A stretch of DNA of 64,000 nucleotides from Plasmodium brasilianum (taxonomy: Eukaryota > Apicomplexa > Aconoidasida > Haemosporida > Plasmodiidae): positions 496,001-560,000 of the forward strand of contig NC_090115.1 in NCBI RefSeq assembly GCF_023973825.1. Reading direction: 5' to 3'. The position numbers were made by a program, and so were the translations under genes. Shown one piece after another: positions 12,120-22,697 of the stretch (within the stretch, counting starts at the first letter, position 1; every line of letters starts with the position of its first letter). Below the pieces are notes generated by a model, which saw only the letters and a list, made by a program, of their open reading frames with translations, had not been told where the DNA came from and did no database searches.

Positions 12120-12538
12120 CTTTGATAAAATTTCAGCAGTAAGCACTATATTTTTCTCTTCTTTTTTTTTTTTTTTTATTTGGCACTTCTCATTTTCGAA
12201 AAAAAAAAAAAAGATTTACAGTTTTCCGACTTTGTCACTGAGATTTACACATGTAGCGGTGTTTAGACGTTTTTCGCGTAAAATTAAAATACTACATTTA
12301 TTATAACCAAAGAAAAAGAATAGAAAACTATTAAGCATGAAATAAAACGCAAAAAGGGAGCTGTATAAAGAGAGAAAAAAAAAAAATAAAATAAAATAAA
12401 AAAAGTCAACAAAGATATAGTGGCAGAGTGAATTGACGAAGCAGTACTTATAAAACGTAAGAATAACGAACTAAAGTAAAAGCACTCGAGGGCATCTTCT
12501 TAATACTGTAAGAAAATTTTCTAAAATATTGCGGAAAT
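11338..12538. other. Intergenic, 5' flank of CAP
   Basis: T-rich throughout, with T-runs at 11649-11668, 12005-12027, 12087-12119 and 12161-12178, an AT tract at 11570-11595, and four copies of CCTTTTGT at 11613-11648. No credible gene was found. The last 200 bases before the CAP start probably include its 5' UTR. Confidence 0.6.
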
Positions 12539-13196
12539 ATGACGACTAGCGAAGCGAGTAAGGGTAATGATTTTCCTTCTTTTTGATGTTGACATGTAAA
12601 AAGTACACGTGTTTGGGCATGCATGTGTGCATGTTTTTCATTTGTATATTTGCGTGCATGGTCATATGTATGCTTATGCGTACACATGTATCACCCTCTT
12701 TTTTCCCCTGTTTTTCATACTAGCAATAAACCTGAAAGATAATCAGTGGGATGTGTCAAACTACAAAAATGAAGAGATCGTTAAGTTAAACAAAGTGGAA
12801 CTTAATCATGCTGTGAACATATTTAATTGTGAAAACAGTACAATTGTTATAGAAAATGAAAAATTTAAATCATTACAAATACAAAAGTGTGTAAAATGTA
12901 ATGCCGTTTTAAAAAATTTAATATCATCTATCGAAATAATACATTCAAAAAATATAAAAATTCAAATACTGGGTAAATGTTCTTCCCTCTCTGTTGATAA
13001 ATCTGTAGGGGTACAAATATATTTGTCAAAGGAAAACACGGACTGTGAGTTTACAACTGCCTTGTCATCAGAAATGAATATTCATTTAGAAAATGCGGAG
13101 GGGGATTGGAACGAAATTACAATCCCTGAGCAATTTCAACATCATTTGCAGGATGGAAAACTCAGCACGCGAGTTTCGGACCTATACAATTTTTAA
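12539..13196 (+). CDS. CAP: Adenylyl cyclase-associated protein (C-CAP domain only)
   Basis: Two exons are proposed: 12539-12563 (MTTSEASK plus one base; donor GTAATG) and 12724-13196 (acceptor ATACTAG). Phases agree and give 165 residues, the size of the short apicomplexan CAP. The protein is almost entirely a C-CAP/cofactor C-like beta-helix: NQWDVSNYKNEEIVKLNKVEL, then repeating beta-strand rungs with CVKCNAVLKNLISSIEIIHSKN, and SSEMNIHLE near the end. Plasmodium CAP is known to bind monomeric actin and help nucleotide exchange; it lacks the N-terminal cyclase-binding domain of yeast and animal CAP, as here. The C-terminal WNEITIPEQFQHHLQDGKL is typical of the family. The next gene on the same strand is the RAP protein. 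Confidence 0.92.
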
Positions 13197-13737
13197 GCTT
13201 CAACTGAGAAGTAGTTAAGGGATAGATACGTTATAAGAAGACACATTTAAACACACCATGCATGCACTTCTATTTCTGAATGGGTTAAATGAGCATTGTA
13301 GATGTGAAGGTAAACATCACTGTTGTTTTAGTATGGCAAGTTTTATTGTATCGTGTTGTTCCTTATTACACTTCATTACAATTTTTTTTTTTTTTTTTTT
13401 TTACTTAACTCTCTTACTATTTGTCACGTCTGTACACCTTTTTCGATTACACTTTATATCTTATCCCTTTATACTGTGACCACTTTTCATTTTATCTCCC
13501 TTTTGATTTTTGGAAAATTAACTGACCCTTTTTGAAATTTTATGAGCATGTTCATAATTTATTAGTACCATAACATCAAATAAAAGAAACGAACATTGCC
13601 ACATGCCCCTTTTTTTTTTTTATAATTAAAAAAGAGGAGGACTTTATGTAGCTTGTAAAATGCACAACATGATAATGTATTGTTATTCACACATGAGTAG
13701 ATCATGTAAAAAAAGCGCCTCCCACTTGTTAAAAAAG

Positions 13738-13784
<47 letters not shown>

Positions 13785-14245
13785 CATATATATATACACA
13801 TACTTCTATTCCCGTAGAGGAAAAAAATCAGCAAGAAGCATATTTTTCACTTCAAATTGAAATATATAATGATGCACTGCTTTTCATGCTTATTCATACA
13901 TTGTACGATTGATCTGAACGAAATTGTAATGGGGCGGAAAAATTAAAAAGAACCAAGGGTAGCAGTATTTTATACCCATAAAGTTAACAATGCTCTTAAA
14001 TACTAAAAATTTAAGTTTCTTCATATAGTGGCTTGTTTAAAAAAAAAATTTTTTTCTAATTAACCCCAGAAGGTATTTTAAAATTAACACCTTAATATTT
14101 GCGATCATAGAAGGAGCTTATGTTAAAACATGACCCGGTGCACCTGGAGAAAGCAATTTTTATGTGCAAGTTGTTAAGTATTTTATTCGCATACATAATA
14201 AGTACATGTACATGTATTTATTCATCCATGTATATATGGCTAAAG

Positions 14246-14278
<33 letters not shown>

Positions 14279-15177
14279 CTTTTCTTGTTATAAGTAAAGA
14301 GCTACCATAATTTATAATTATGTCATTCTGATGATGAAGCAGTGCATGTTCTTTGCTCTACATATAATTTACATTAATTTTTCGAAATAGCAAAAAAGAA
14401 AAAAAAAAAAAAATTTTCTCATATAGTAAGAATATAAAATATATAAGAGTGTTTTTAATTGGGTTTTCACATAAGAGTATTTGCTATCCATTTTTTTAGC
14501 TCAAAAAAAAAAAAAAAAAAAAGGAAAAAGCAAAGAAGTAAAGAAGCGAAGAAGCAAAGAAGTAAAGAAGCGAAGAAGCAAAGAAGTAAAGAAGCGAAGA
14601 AACAAAGAAGTAAAGAAGCGAAGAAGCAAAGAAGTAAAGAAGCGAAGAAGCAAAGAAGTAAAGAAGCGAAGAAACAAAGAAGTAAAGAAGCGAAGAAGCA
14701 AAGAAGTAAAGAAGCGAAGAAGCAAAGAAGTAAAGAAGCGAAGAAGCAAAGAAGTAAAGAAACAAAGAAGCAAAGAAGTAAAGAAGCGAAGAAGCAAAGA
14801 AGTAAAGAAACAAAGAAGTAAAGAGGGAAAAAAACAAAATAAAAAAGGACTAAGTAATAAGCAAGAAGTAAGAACAAACATATACGGAGAGAATAAGAAA
14901 ATAAGGTTGAATGAGACCGAAGCGAGATTCAGAGAAAGGGGGAACTCGATTTTATCGAATGACTTGCATTCTCAATACGTTAAATAAAAAAATATAAAAC
15001 CGCTCAAGATTGTATATAATAGCAGAACATTTGCCGTACAAATTTTATATATTAACACGTTACGGTGTATCATTTGCCTTTTAGTGCTTACAGCTTAGTA
15101 CCCTTTGCTTACAACTCCACATTTACTTCTGCACGCTTACCATTCGCTTTTCATCTCCTTAGGGTGCTTTAGGAAAA
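13197..15177. other. Intergenic with simple repeats
   Basis: T-runs at 13382-13402 and 14250-14278 and an AT tract (13741-13780). A more complex, non-repetitive patch at 13860-14180 contains small hairpins (GGGTA/TACCC at 13959-13979, CTTAAAT/ATTTAAG near 13993-14013, AAGGT/ACCTT near 14070-14093) and the palindrome GGTGCACC near 14136. No coding frame was found there. A 24-bp minisatellite follows. Open frames across it are Lys/Arg artefacts. Confidence 0.55.
14522..14826. repeat. 24-bp purine minisatellite
   Basis: About twelve copies of AAAGAAGTAAAGAAGCGAAG plus AAGC, with GCG/ACA variants. All three forward frames and all three reverse frames stay open across it because the unit is a multiple of three, so it produces several spurious ORFs. 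It ends about 350 bp upstream of the RAP gene. Confidence 0.9.
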
Positions 15178-16881
15178 ATGAGAATTATAAAGACAGCTGT
15201 CGATAAGTGCCATTTCTTGCCCATGCTGGCAAAGAGAAGAATAAGCTGCTTACCTATCCTTGGCACAATAAATAGAGCGTGTACTAAAATCAAAGGGGTT
15301 AACTCAAATTCAAGTAGATTAAACGAGCTTGTGCTGTACCGAAATGTTACTACCAACGTTTTGGAAAAAAAAAGAGAGAACAATGTGGAAGAATACATGA
15401 CTAATGATGAGATAATAAATTTTTTTGAAGAGAACAAGAATATGAATATAGACAAACTATACAATTTGATTAAAACTTTAAGTAGAAAAAAAATTGAAGA
15501 AAGGAAAAAAATAGTAGAAAATGAGAAATTTTTAAATTTTATAGAAGAGATAGAAAATCGTATAAGTATTATGAACACTAGATATTTGTGTAATTTTGCT
15601 TTAAGGTTAGCTAGTATATCAATAAATAATGATGAAATAAAGAAAGTACTTACAAAAATAAGTGAGCATGCATTAAAAAAGATAAATATGAATCCACGTG
15701 ACCTAGTTGGAATAGGTTATTCCTTAGGTTTATGTAATAACATGAATGAATATTTTTTTGAACATTTGAAAAAAGAAACAATATCTAATATTGATGCGTA
15801 TACACCAACTTTATTAACTCAATTATTAGAATGTATGAGATTATCACAGAATTTAGATGTTGAATTAACAAATTTAATAGTTGAAAAGATGTGCGAAGAA
15901 ATAGATAGATTTACTACCAGAGATGTAACATTAGCTTTGAAAACATTATCCATGGCTGGTATACCACGAGGATTTTTAATTCGTCGTTTGTGTAATTTAG
16001 TTTTTGACAATATATCCCATTTTCATCATACAGCGTTAATTAATATTATATACAACTTGACAAAATTGAAATTCACTACAAATAACCATATTGACGTTAT
16101 ATATAAAAATGTAGAAGAGCATTTAGAAAATTGTAACACAACTACTTTATGCGAATTGTTGTATACATTTTATATGAATGAAATAAATGAAGAAAACAGA
16201 ATTAACAAAATTTTGGAAAACATAAATTATGAGCATTTTAATACAACTAAAACTGCTGTTATAATTGATTTTATTCATGCATGTACTTATTACACCAAAT
16301 ATGTGGATAAAGAAAAATTCGAAAATTTAATTTCTTTATTATTTAGCAGAAATGTTCCAAAGTCTTTAACCTTAATAGCAAAAATTAGAGAACCAATTTA
16401 TTTCTTGTCAGCTGATAGTACCTTTAAATTTGACTTAAATAATATTTCCCCATCGTGGCTAAATGCTATGAATGATTTTTTAAGAATAGATCATGAAAAA
16501 TTGCAAGCCTTAAAAACCTTCCATGAAGTACAAAATGTTTTGAATATAATTGCTCCAAATTTTAAATTAAATTTTGTTCCACTACAAATTACTCATTCTT
16601 ATTCTGTAGATTTTATTGAAAATGAGAAAAAAATTGTAATAGACTTGGATACCATCGTAAGACATACCTCTTTCCAAATTAAACACAAATACTTTGAAAA
16701 TTTGGGATATAAAACAGCCAAAATTCATTTCTGGAAATGGAGAAAATGCAGGTCAGAAAAGGAACAACAAAACTACTTATGTGATATCTTATATTCAGTA
16801 ACTGACCAGAAAAAAAATTTGGAAGAAATTAATCAACATGAAGGGGAAAAAAAAATGGACATTACCCAGCATGACAGCTAG
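15178..16881 (+). CDS. RAP-domain protein (organelle RNA biology)
   Basis: 567 residues in a single exon from a clear ATG. The N-terminus (MRIIKTAVDKCHFLPMLAKR) is basic with amphipathic potential, as in mitochondrial leaders. The middle (about 90-430) is a string of helical repeats of the OPR/FASTK-like type (for example NTRYLCNFALRLASI, TPTLLTQLLECMRLSQN, DVTLALKTLSMAGIPRG). The C-terminus (about 475-545) is the RAP domain: SYSVDFIENEKKIVIDLD, then KHKYFENLGYKTAKIHFWKW. RAP proteins are known in Apicomplexa to act on mitochondrial or apicoplast RNA, including fragmented rRNA. Target RNA cannot be told from the sequence. The domain call is confident; the mitochondrion rather than apicoplast is inference. 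Confidence 0.9.
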   Translation: MRIIKTAVDKCHFLPMLAKRRISCLPILGTINRACTKIKGVNSNSSRLNELVLYRNVTTNVLEKKRENNVEEYMTNDEIINFFEENKNMNIDKLYNLIKTLSRKKIEERKKIVENEKFLNFIEEIENRISIMNTRYLCNFALRLASISINNDEIKKVLTKISEHALKKINMNPRDLVGIGYSLGLCNNMNEYFFEHLKKETISNIDAYTPTLLTQLLECMRLSQNLDVELTNLIVEKMCEEIDRFTTRDVTLALKTLSMAGIPRGFLIRRLCNLVFDNISHFHHTALINIIYNLTKLKFTTNNHIDVIYKNVEEHLENCNTTTLCELLYTFYMNEINEENRINKILENINYEHFNTTKTAVIIDFIHACTYYTKYVDKEKFENLISLLFSRNVPKSLTLIAKIREPIYFLSADSTFKFDLNNISPSWLNAMNDFLRIDHEKLQALKTFHEVQNVLNIIAPNFKLNFVPLQITHSYSVDFIENEKKIVIDLDTIVRHTSFQIKHKYFENLGYKTAKIHFWKWRKCRSEKEQQNYLCDILYSVTDQKKNLEEINQHEGEKKMDITQHDS

Positions 16882-17705
16882 ACAGACATATAGTTAGACT
16901 TTTTTAAAGCTAACGTATAATTATGTCCTCTCCTGCATCTATACAGGTGCATATAAATATATGCACGTGTGCAGAGTTGCACAAATAAATGTAGGAGGCG
17001 TACTCGCGCATGCTAAGAGAAGTTTACCAAGAGCCCGCAGTGATGAAGAAACATTCGCGCGGAACACGAGAACGGCAATTCTGACATAAATTTAACAGAA
17101 ATTTATGAGCACTTTAGGTTTATAAAACGTGTGTGTGCAATGTTTGGTAATATGTTTGGTAAAATGGTTGGAAAAATGGTTGGAAAAATGGTTGGAAAAA
17201 TGGTTGGAAAAATGTGCATTAGGAAGAAAAGAGGGAGAAAAAAAAAAAAAAAAAAACGTGCATTAATTTGCGTATATACCTTGTCATTTTTATCAGCTAG
17301 CTAATATTATGTGTATTTATATATATATAAATATATATATTTTTTTTTTTTTTTTTTTTTTGTTATTTTTATGAACCGTTCATAATATTTTAATTAATCC
17401 TGTAGATACACACGCACACACGAATATGAATATATTCATACATATATCTCCCATGCATATTTATCCATGTGGATCCAATTAGTAACTTTTAGATTGTTTT
17501 CAAATGGAGTTAATTGAAAAGTGAATGTCATGTTACATTTTCCTGTTAAAGGTGTTCCAAAAAGGGATATATATTTATATATACATATTACATATGACGC
17601 ATTATACATAACATATGATATATATATATATATTATACACATATTTACACATACGAAAGATGCTCACGAAATAAAAGAAATATTTCGCAGAAATGTAAAA
17701 AGAAG
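16882..17705. other. Intergenic between convergent genes
   Basis: Holds about five copies of an AAAATGGTTGG word (17160-17215), A- and T-runs, and AT tracts. A GC-richer patch at 17020-17090 carries a box C-like GTGATGA (17040) and a D-like CTGA (17081) but no terminal stem; see findings. No gene is seen. Confidence 0.55.
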
Positions 17706-18158
17706 TTAAAAAATGCCCTTATTGTCGTCCTTGTGGTCATCCTTGCTGATGGCCTTGCTTCTTTCAAAGGATAATTGTTGCGAAAATGAGTAATCTTTTA
17801 ACTCTGGTTTTTTGTATTTAAATCGACTTGTCTCATTAAAAATTTTAAAATACTCTAAAACTTTTATGTAATTCCGTGGTTTGCTTATATCTTCCTTCTG
17901 ATTTATTGATGACAAACATTGCAAGTACCTTGTGCCTTCGATTTTGCACTTGGAAATAGTATGAGGATATTTTCTCAAGCAGTTAATGAACTTACCCCAT
18001 AAACTATCACATGGGTTTTTTTCAAAAGTCCTTTGATTTTTTTTTTGAATTTTATATAAAATTTCTTTGCCTTGCCACCACTCAATTAAGGGAAAATGTT
18101 TTTGTAATTTTGCTACGGGAAATAACAATTCGTTGTTTCTTTTTTTGCTGCAACTCAT
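17706..18158 (-). CDS. Twin CX9C (CHCH) protein, probable mitochondrial intermembrane space
   Basis: 150 residues from the ATG at 18158. Cysteines fall at 50, 60, 71 and 81, giving two CX9C motifs ten residues apart (CDSLWGKFINC and CKIEGTRYLQC), the hallmark of helix-turn-helix CHCH proteins imported and oxidised by the Mia40/Erv pathway. Known members include COX assembly factors, complex I and mitoribosome subunits and MICOS parts. Nothing here decides between them. The C-terminal 65 residues are charged and extend beyond the usual small CHCH proteins. No classical presequence is seen, as expected for this family. Adjacent genes are unrelated; the RAP gene converges on it. Confidence 0.85.
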   Translation of the reverse strand: MSCSKKRNNELLFPVAKLQKHFPLIEWWQGKEILYKIQKKNQRTFEKNPCDSLWGKFINCLRKYPHTISKCKIEGTRYLQCLSSINQKEDISKPRNYIKVLEYFKIFNETSRFKYKKPELKDYSFSQQLSFERSKAISKDDHKDDNKGIF

Positions 18159-18984
18159 TTAGTCCAAAAAAAATAAAATATAAAAAAAGACATAATAAAC
18201 AACAATATTAAAATTTGTCATATATGACTACGAAATAAGATATACACTTCCGCAAACAGGGATTACATATCACCATCCAAAAATACGCATTTTACTTCAT
18301 CAGTGCCAAAGTCCTATGTTTGTAGCACCTTGTTTTTTCTATTTTGATGCACTGTATAATCTTCCTCAAGTATATGAACAATTTCGTATTAGCATATTTT
18401 AATTTTTTTTTTTTTTTTTTATTTATGCGCGAGGAATATTTATTTGTGCGTATTTTGCATTCCTTTCCTCATGGAAAAATAATAGAATAACAGAATATCA
18501 GAATAGCACAATATCAGAATAGCACAATATCAGAATAGCACAATAACAAAATAAGAGAATAAGAGAATATCAGAATATCAGAATATCAAAATAAGAGAAA
18601 TAACTGAATAAATACTTACAACACACCGACGTTAAGCAGAATGGTGTGCAAAAAAAGAAAAAATCTTTTTTGCATTTTATTTTTTTTTTTTGTTATTTCC
18701 GTATTTCCCCCTTTTTTATTCCTTCGACGTTTAAATTTTGACAGTCCCCTAAAAAACACAGTCTCTTAAAAGTACCACAATATGGCACTTTCCTACTGTA
18801 ATAACGTTTTTCTTTTTTTTTTTTTTTTTCTTAAATCTTTTTAAATTATAAACAAAAGAAATGGGTCATATAACCATTATATAAATTTTCTATAAAATTA
18901 CATGAAGTTCAATTTTTTTTTTTCTTCTTATTTTTTCGTTTTATATTTATCCGTTCTTATTTATACATTTCATGAATTTTATAA

Positions 18985-19285
18985 ACATATATATATATAT
19001 ACATAAACATGTTATATATAAACATAAACATGTTATATATATACATAAATATATTATATATATACATAAATGTATTATATATATACATAAACATGTTATA
19101 TATATACATAAATATATTATATATATACATAAATGTATTATATATATACATAAACATACTATATATATACATAAATATATTATATATATACATAAATATA
19201 TTATATATATACATAAATGTATTATATATATACATAAACATACTATATATATACATAAATATATTATATATATATACATATAGAT
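18985..19285. repeat. 21-bp AT minisatellite
   Basis: About thirteen copies of TATATATACATAAATATATTA with C/T and A/G variants (ACATG, ATGTA, ACATA). Frames across it read as Tyr/Ile/His and are artefacts. Confidence 0.9.
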
Positions 19286-19993
19286 ATGCTCACTTTCGTT
19301 AATGCACAATGTTTCAGCTTGTTCTTATATATTCACTTAAACGCTTTTCTTTTTTGTTTCTATTGCACAGTACCCATTGGCTGATGCCAGTGTAAATACA
19401 TATATCGCATTTCTGTTGAGCTATCAATGAACTTTTTAAAATACTTATTTTGAACATAATTTATTGTTTACATGTTATTCAAGAAAGTAAGCGCACGAAC
19501 GGATCAGAATATAGTGACCTCACATATATAAATACATACATAAAAACATATATAAATATATATATAAATATAGGGATATATATATATATATAATATATAT
19601 ATATACATATATAAGCAGTATACAGTGTCCGAGTGCTTTATAAGAGTGGAATGCAAGTTTACGTTACACTTGTTTCTTTTACCTTGCTCTAAAGATGATA
19701 CGTATTGTATATTGAAAAATAAGAAATATGCATGTTTATTCGTCTTTTAATGTTCTGATGCTTTTATATATTGGTATTTTTTATTTTTCCACGTGTACAT
19801 GTTTACATTTTGATATTTCCTTTTTTGAAGTTAACACAAGGATGGATAGCTAAATGTGCAGAATGTTTTCTTTTTTTTTTTAAAGTTCCGTTAAGTGAAC
19901 ATAAAAAAAGAAAAAAAAGAAAACGATATTTTTATAAAATCGAGATAGCAAAAATGGATATGAACACATGGATGTAATGCGCATGAAGTTTAA

Positions 19994-20275
19994 TTTTATT
20001 CATTTTGAATATAATTTTTATTCATTTTGAATATAATTTTTATTCATTTTGAATATAATTTTTATTCATTTTGAATATAATTTTTATTCATTTTGAATAT
20101 AATTTTTATTCATTTTGAATATAATTTTTATTCATTTTGAATATAATTTTTATTCATTTTGAATATAATTTTTATTCATTTTGAATATAATTTTTATTCA
20201 TTTTGAATATAATTTTTATTCATTTTGAATATAATTTTATTCATTTTGAATATAATTTTATTCATTTTGAATTTT
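19994..20275. repeat. 22-bp AT minisatellite
   Basis: About thirteen nearly identical copies of TTCATTTTGAATATAATTTT plus TA, degrading at the right end. High identity between copies suggests recent expansion. Confidence 0.92.
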
Positions 20276-20806
20276 ATTTTTATTTATTTTTTTGCTGTGT
20301 GATATGAAGCAAAAATAATGAAGTGGTAGAAAGTCAAAAAAAGTTTGAAGAGAATGAAAGTGAAGGGGGGGGGGGTAAGGGGCTGAAGGTATTATTATCA
20401 TCAACAGTTCATAGTTAAATTCGAATCATAGACGACTTTTGTCATTATTTGTAGGTCGATAATATTATGTTTCATCTTTTAGGGTTTGTTGTAAGTATAA
20501 TTATAGTGGGAAAATGAAAGAAGTTAAATAAATTATGATAAAACTAAATGAATTATGATAAATTAAGCCCATTACATGTTAAGAAGAATCAGAATTGTTG
20601 GTAATTATTTCATAATGGATGTAAATGTGAAGAAGTGTACACTTATGTTGAGCAGACCAATCGACGCTTTTAAACTTGACAAGCAGAACAAAGAAAAAAA
20701 AAAAAAAGGAATGAAAATGAAAAATATCAACATGTGTGTATATATATATATATATAGTATGTATAATAATATATGTATATGTGAGGATTACATAAGTTGA
20801 GGATAT

Positions 20807-21093
20807 AATTTAACATAATAATGTTACTTGCAGAAATTATACAGAAAATTTTTCTCAAGATTTTCATTTCTTCTGTTAGGAAAGTCCCCGAGATAAACGA
20901 TTATATTTTTAAAATTTTTATTTTTTTTTTTAGGAAAGCTAATAACTTGATAAGTTTATTAATCTTATAATTACTTTGTAAGAATTTTAATTCTTTACAA
21001 AGTTTTATTTAAAATAGCGAGTTAAATGTAACATGTGTTATTGTTTTCTTTTTTTATAACATTACAGAATGGGGCTTATACTTATGTTAAATT
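20807..21093 (+). ncRNA. RNase P/MRP-family RNA, MRP favoured
   Basis: About 287 nt with the invariant parts in the right order. P1: 20807-20818 pairs perfectly over 12 bp with 21082-21093. CR-I: GGAAAGTCCCCG at 20879-20890. CR-V: ACAGAATGGGGCTTAT at 21064-21079, three bases before the 3' strand of P1, as in the family. P4 forms between them: A20883-G20884, a bulged T20885, then C20886-89, pairing with G21071-74, C21075, T21076; a bulged U at this place is a family hallmark. P2: CAGAA 20831-35 with TTCTG 20871-75, enclosing a P3-like GAAAAT/ATTTTC hairpin (20844-49/20860-65). Distal hairpins are at 20941-20960 and 20973-21003. CR-I matches vertebrate MRP RNA closely, and GAAAG (20934-20938) fits the MRP GARAR motif, so I favour MRP (pre-rRNA processing) over P (tRNA 5' ends). 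Exact ends are approximate. Confidence 0.75.
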
Positions 21094-21614
21094 TATGTAT
21101 CCCGCGTGTGCTTGTGCATATACGTATATTTATACGTGTGCTTGTGCATGCACTTATACATAAACATACACATATGCATGCATATATACATATAATGTAC
21201 ACACGTTTGTATCATCATATAAATGTGTAGAAGTATATTTTGCCATTTTTTTTTTTTTTTTTTTTTTTTTTATCGTATGCATAAACTGCATGAGGAAAGT
21301 GAAAACTTGTCCGTTTGCGATAGATATTAATAAAAAAAATTTATAAGAAAAGGGGGATATAACAAAAAATATTCCATTATCTGACTATTTAATTATATGT
21401 TTGTAATTTTTTCTCGAGCAAAAAAAAAGTCTTTCGTACATATTAACTTAGACATTTTATGCCATACACCCTCGTCCCTTGTTTACTTCTTTGATCATTC
21501 GTTACACTTTTTAATATAATACCACGTTCATCCGAAAGTTAGAGGGTATTTCTTTTGAATCCTTTTAAAATGTAATTACATTCATAGCATAATTTTAAAA
21601 GGCTATTATTTTTT

Positions 21615-21648
<34 letters not shown>

Positions 21649-22697
21649 CTTATTTTGTTTTCCCCTCAATTCGTGTACCTACTGATATAGAGTATTATGA
21701 ATTCTGCTGCCATAATTTCATAAAATAGAAAAGCGCAAACGGATATTCTACCAATTTAATGCTTTTATATATATTCTTTATATGCGTATGTGTGCATATC
21801 GGTATATTATATGTATGTACAAATAGTGCAGAACAGCAACATCGTTCATTGTATCGCACCCCTTGGTTCTTATATTACGTGTATCAGTGCGACTAATCAT
21901 GCTCATTCGCTATTTTGAACAAGTAAAATTTAAGCAGCGATTAAGCAACGAGTAGCCAATAGTTTGAAGTTGAAAAAAAAAAATAGGCAGTACAAATAGG
22001 CAGTACAAATAGGCAGTACAAATAGGCAATAAAAATAGGCAATAAAAATAGGCAGTACAAATAGGCAATAAAAATAGGCAATAAAAACAGCCAACAAAAT
22101 ATTCAATACTAAAACTTAAAAATATAAAAATTTATGGAACGAATTTTAATTTAATAAAGAAAAAAATATTTAAACATAAACACATTTAGCACCAGAAGTG
22201 CATTGAGCAACATGAACATGTGCATATTTATTGTGAAAAATTAATTTTAAAAACTTAAAAGTTGATAAAAAAAAATATGAGAAAACATTAAAAGAGGAGA
22301 TATATGCACTGGGTTTGTGTCTTCTTCAAAATATGCGCATATCCAAAGTGATTACAATACAACAACATATAAACAAAAATATGTGTCCTCACGAGGAGGT
22401 ACTTCTCCCTCTAGCGTTTTTCAAATTTGTTCTTTACAAATGCGTTTAAAAAAGAACAAAATGGAAAAAGGTTATAAGGAGTTAAATATACAGCATTAGC
22501 ACATATATATGTTCATACTTGAGTCGATACACATGCTGATAACACATATGTACATACGTATCCACTATCCCAGTGAACCCTCGCATTCGCTCTAACGCAG
22601 GCTTTGCCATGACAAACGCATGAGATATATCAGTCCAACTTTAACCAATATATTATTTTTGGAAAAATAAAGAAAAAAAATTTTTTTTCTTTTCCCC
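21094..22697. other. Intergenic, gene-poor
   Basis: ATGCATAC-type simple sequence (21110-21215), T-runs at 21247-21270 and 21618-21649, a 13-bp minisatellite and AT-rich DNA. A GC-richer open frame on + at about 22281-22499 (ending YKELNIQH) has ordinary codon use but no ATG near its start; it could be a terminal exon. I cannot join it to anything. Confidence 0.5.
21982..22092. repeat. 13-bp minisatellite
   Basis: About eight copies of AGGCAGTACAAAT or AGGCAATAAAAAT. Confidence 0.85.

Larger units (their letters stand above)
18159..20806. other. Gene-poor, repeat-rich region
   Basis: Holds AATATCAGAATAGCAC-type short repeats (18480-18600), two minisatellite arrays (separate entries), AT tracts at 19530-19615, and a small hairpin CATTGGC-TGAT-GCCAGTG at about 19375-19393. 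Two short open frames (19771-19977 and 20576-20800) have some ordinary codons but no recognisable similarity. The second starts MLRRIRIVGNYFIMDVNVKK and could be a real small protein or exon. Confidence in any gene here is low. Confidence 0.5.

Noticed and set aside
14459..14987. Long Lys/Arg or Leu/Phe ORFs in both directions
   Set aside because: The 24-bp repeat unit is a multiple of three, so all six frames stay open; no unique start or domain is present. A short unique tail (NKQEVRTNIYGENKKI) exists but has no ATG-led exon.
18985..20275. CRISPR-like arrays
   Set aside because: Units are directly tandem without unique spacers, and this is a eukaryotic nuclear chromosome.
18159..22697. Possible centromere
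   Set aside because: It has repeat arrays and high AT, but it is broken by the P/MRP RNA and mixed-composition DNA, and falls short of the uniformly extreme AT core known for Plasmodium centromeres. As I recall, the chromosome 1 centromere of P. falciparum is elsewhere.
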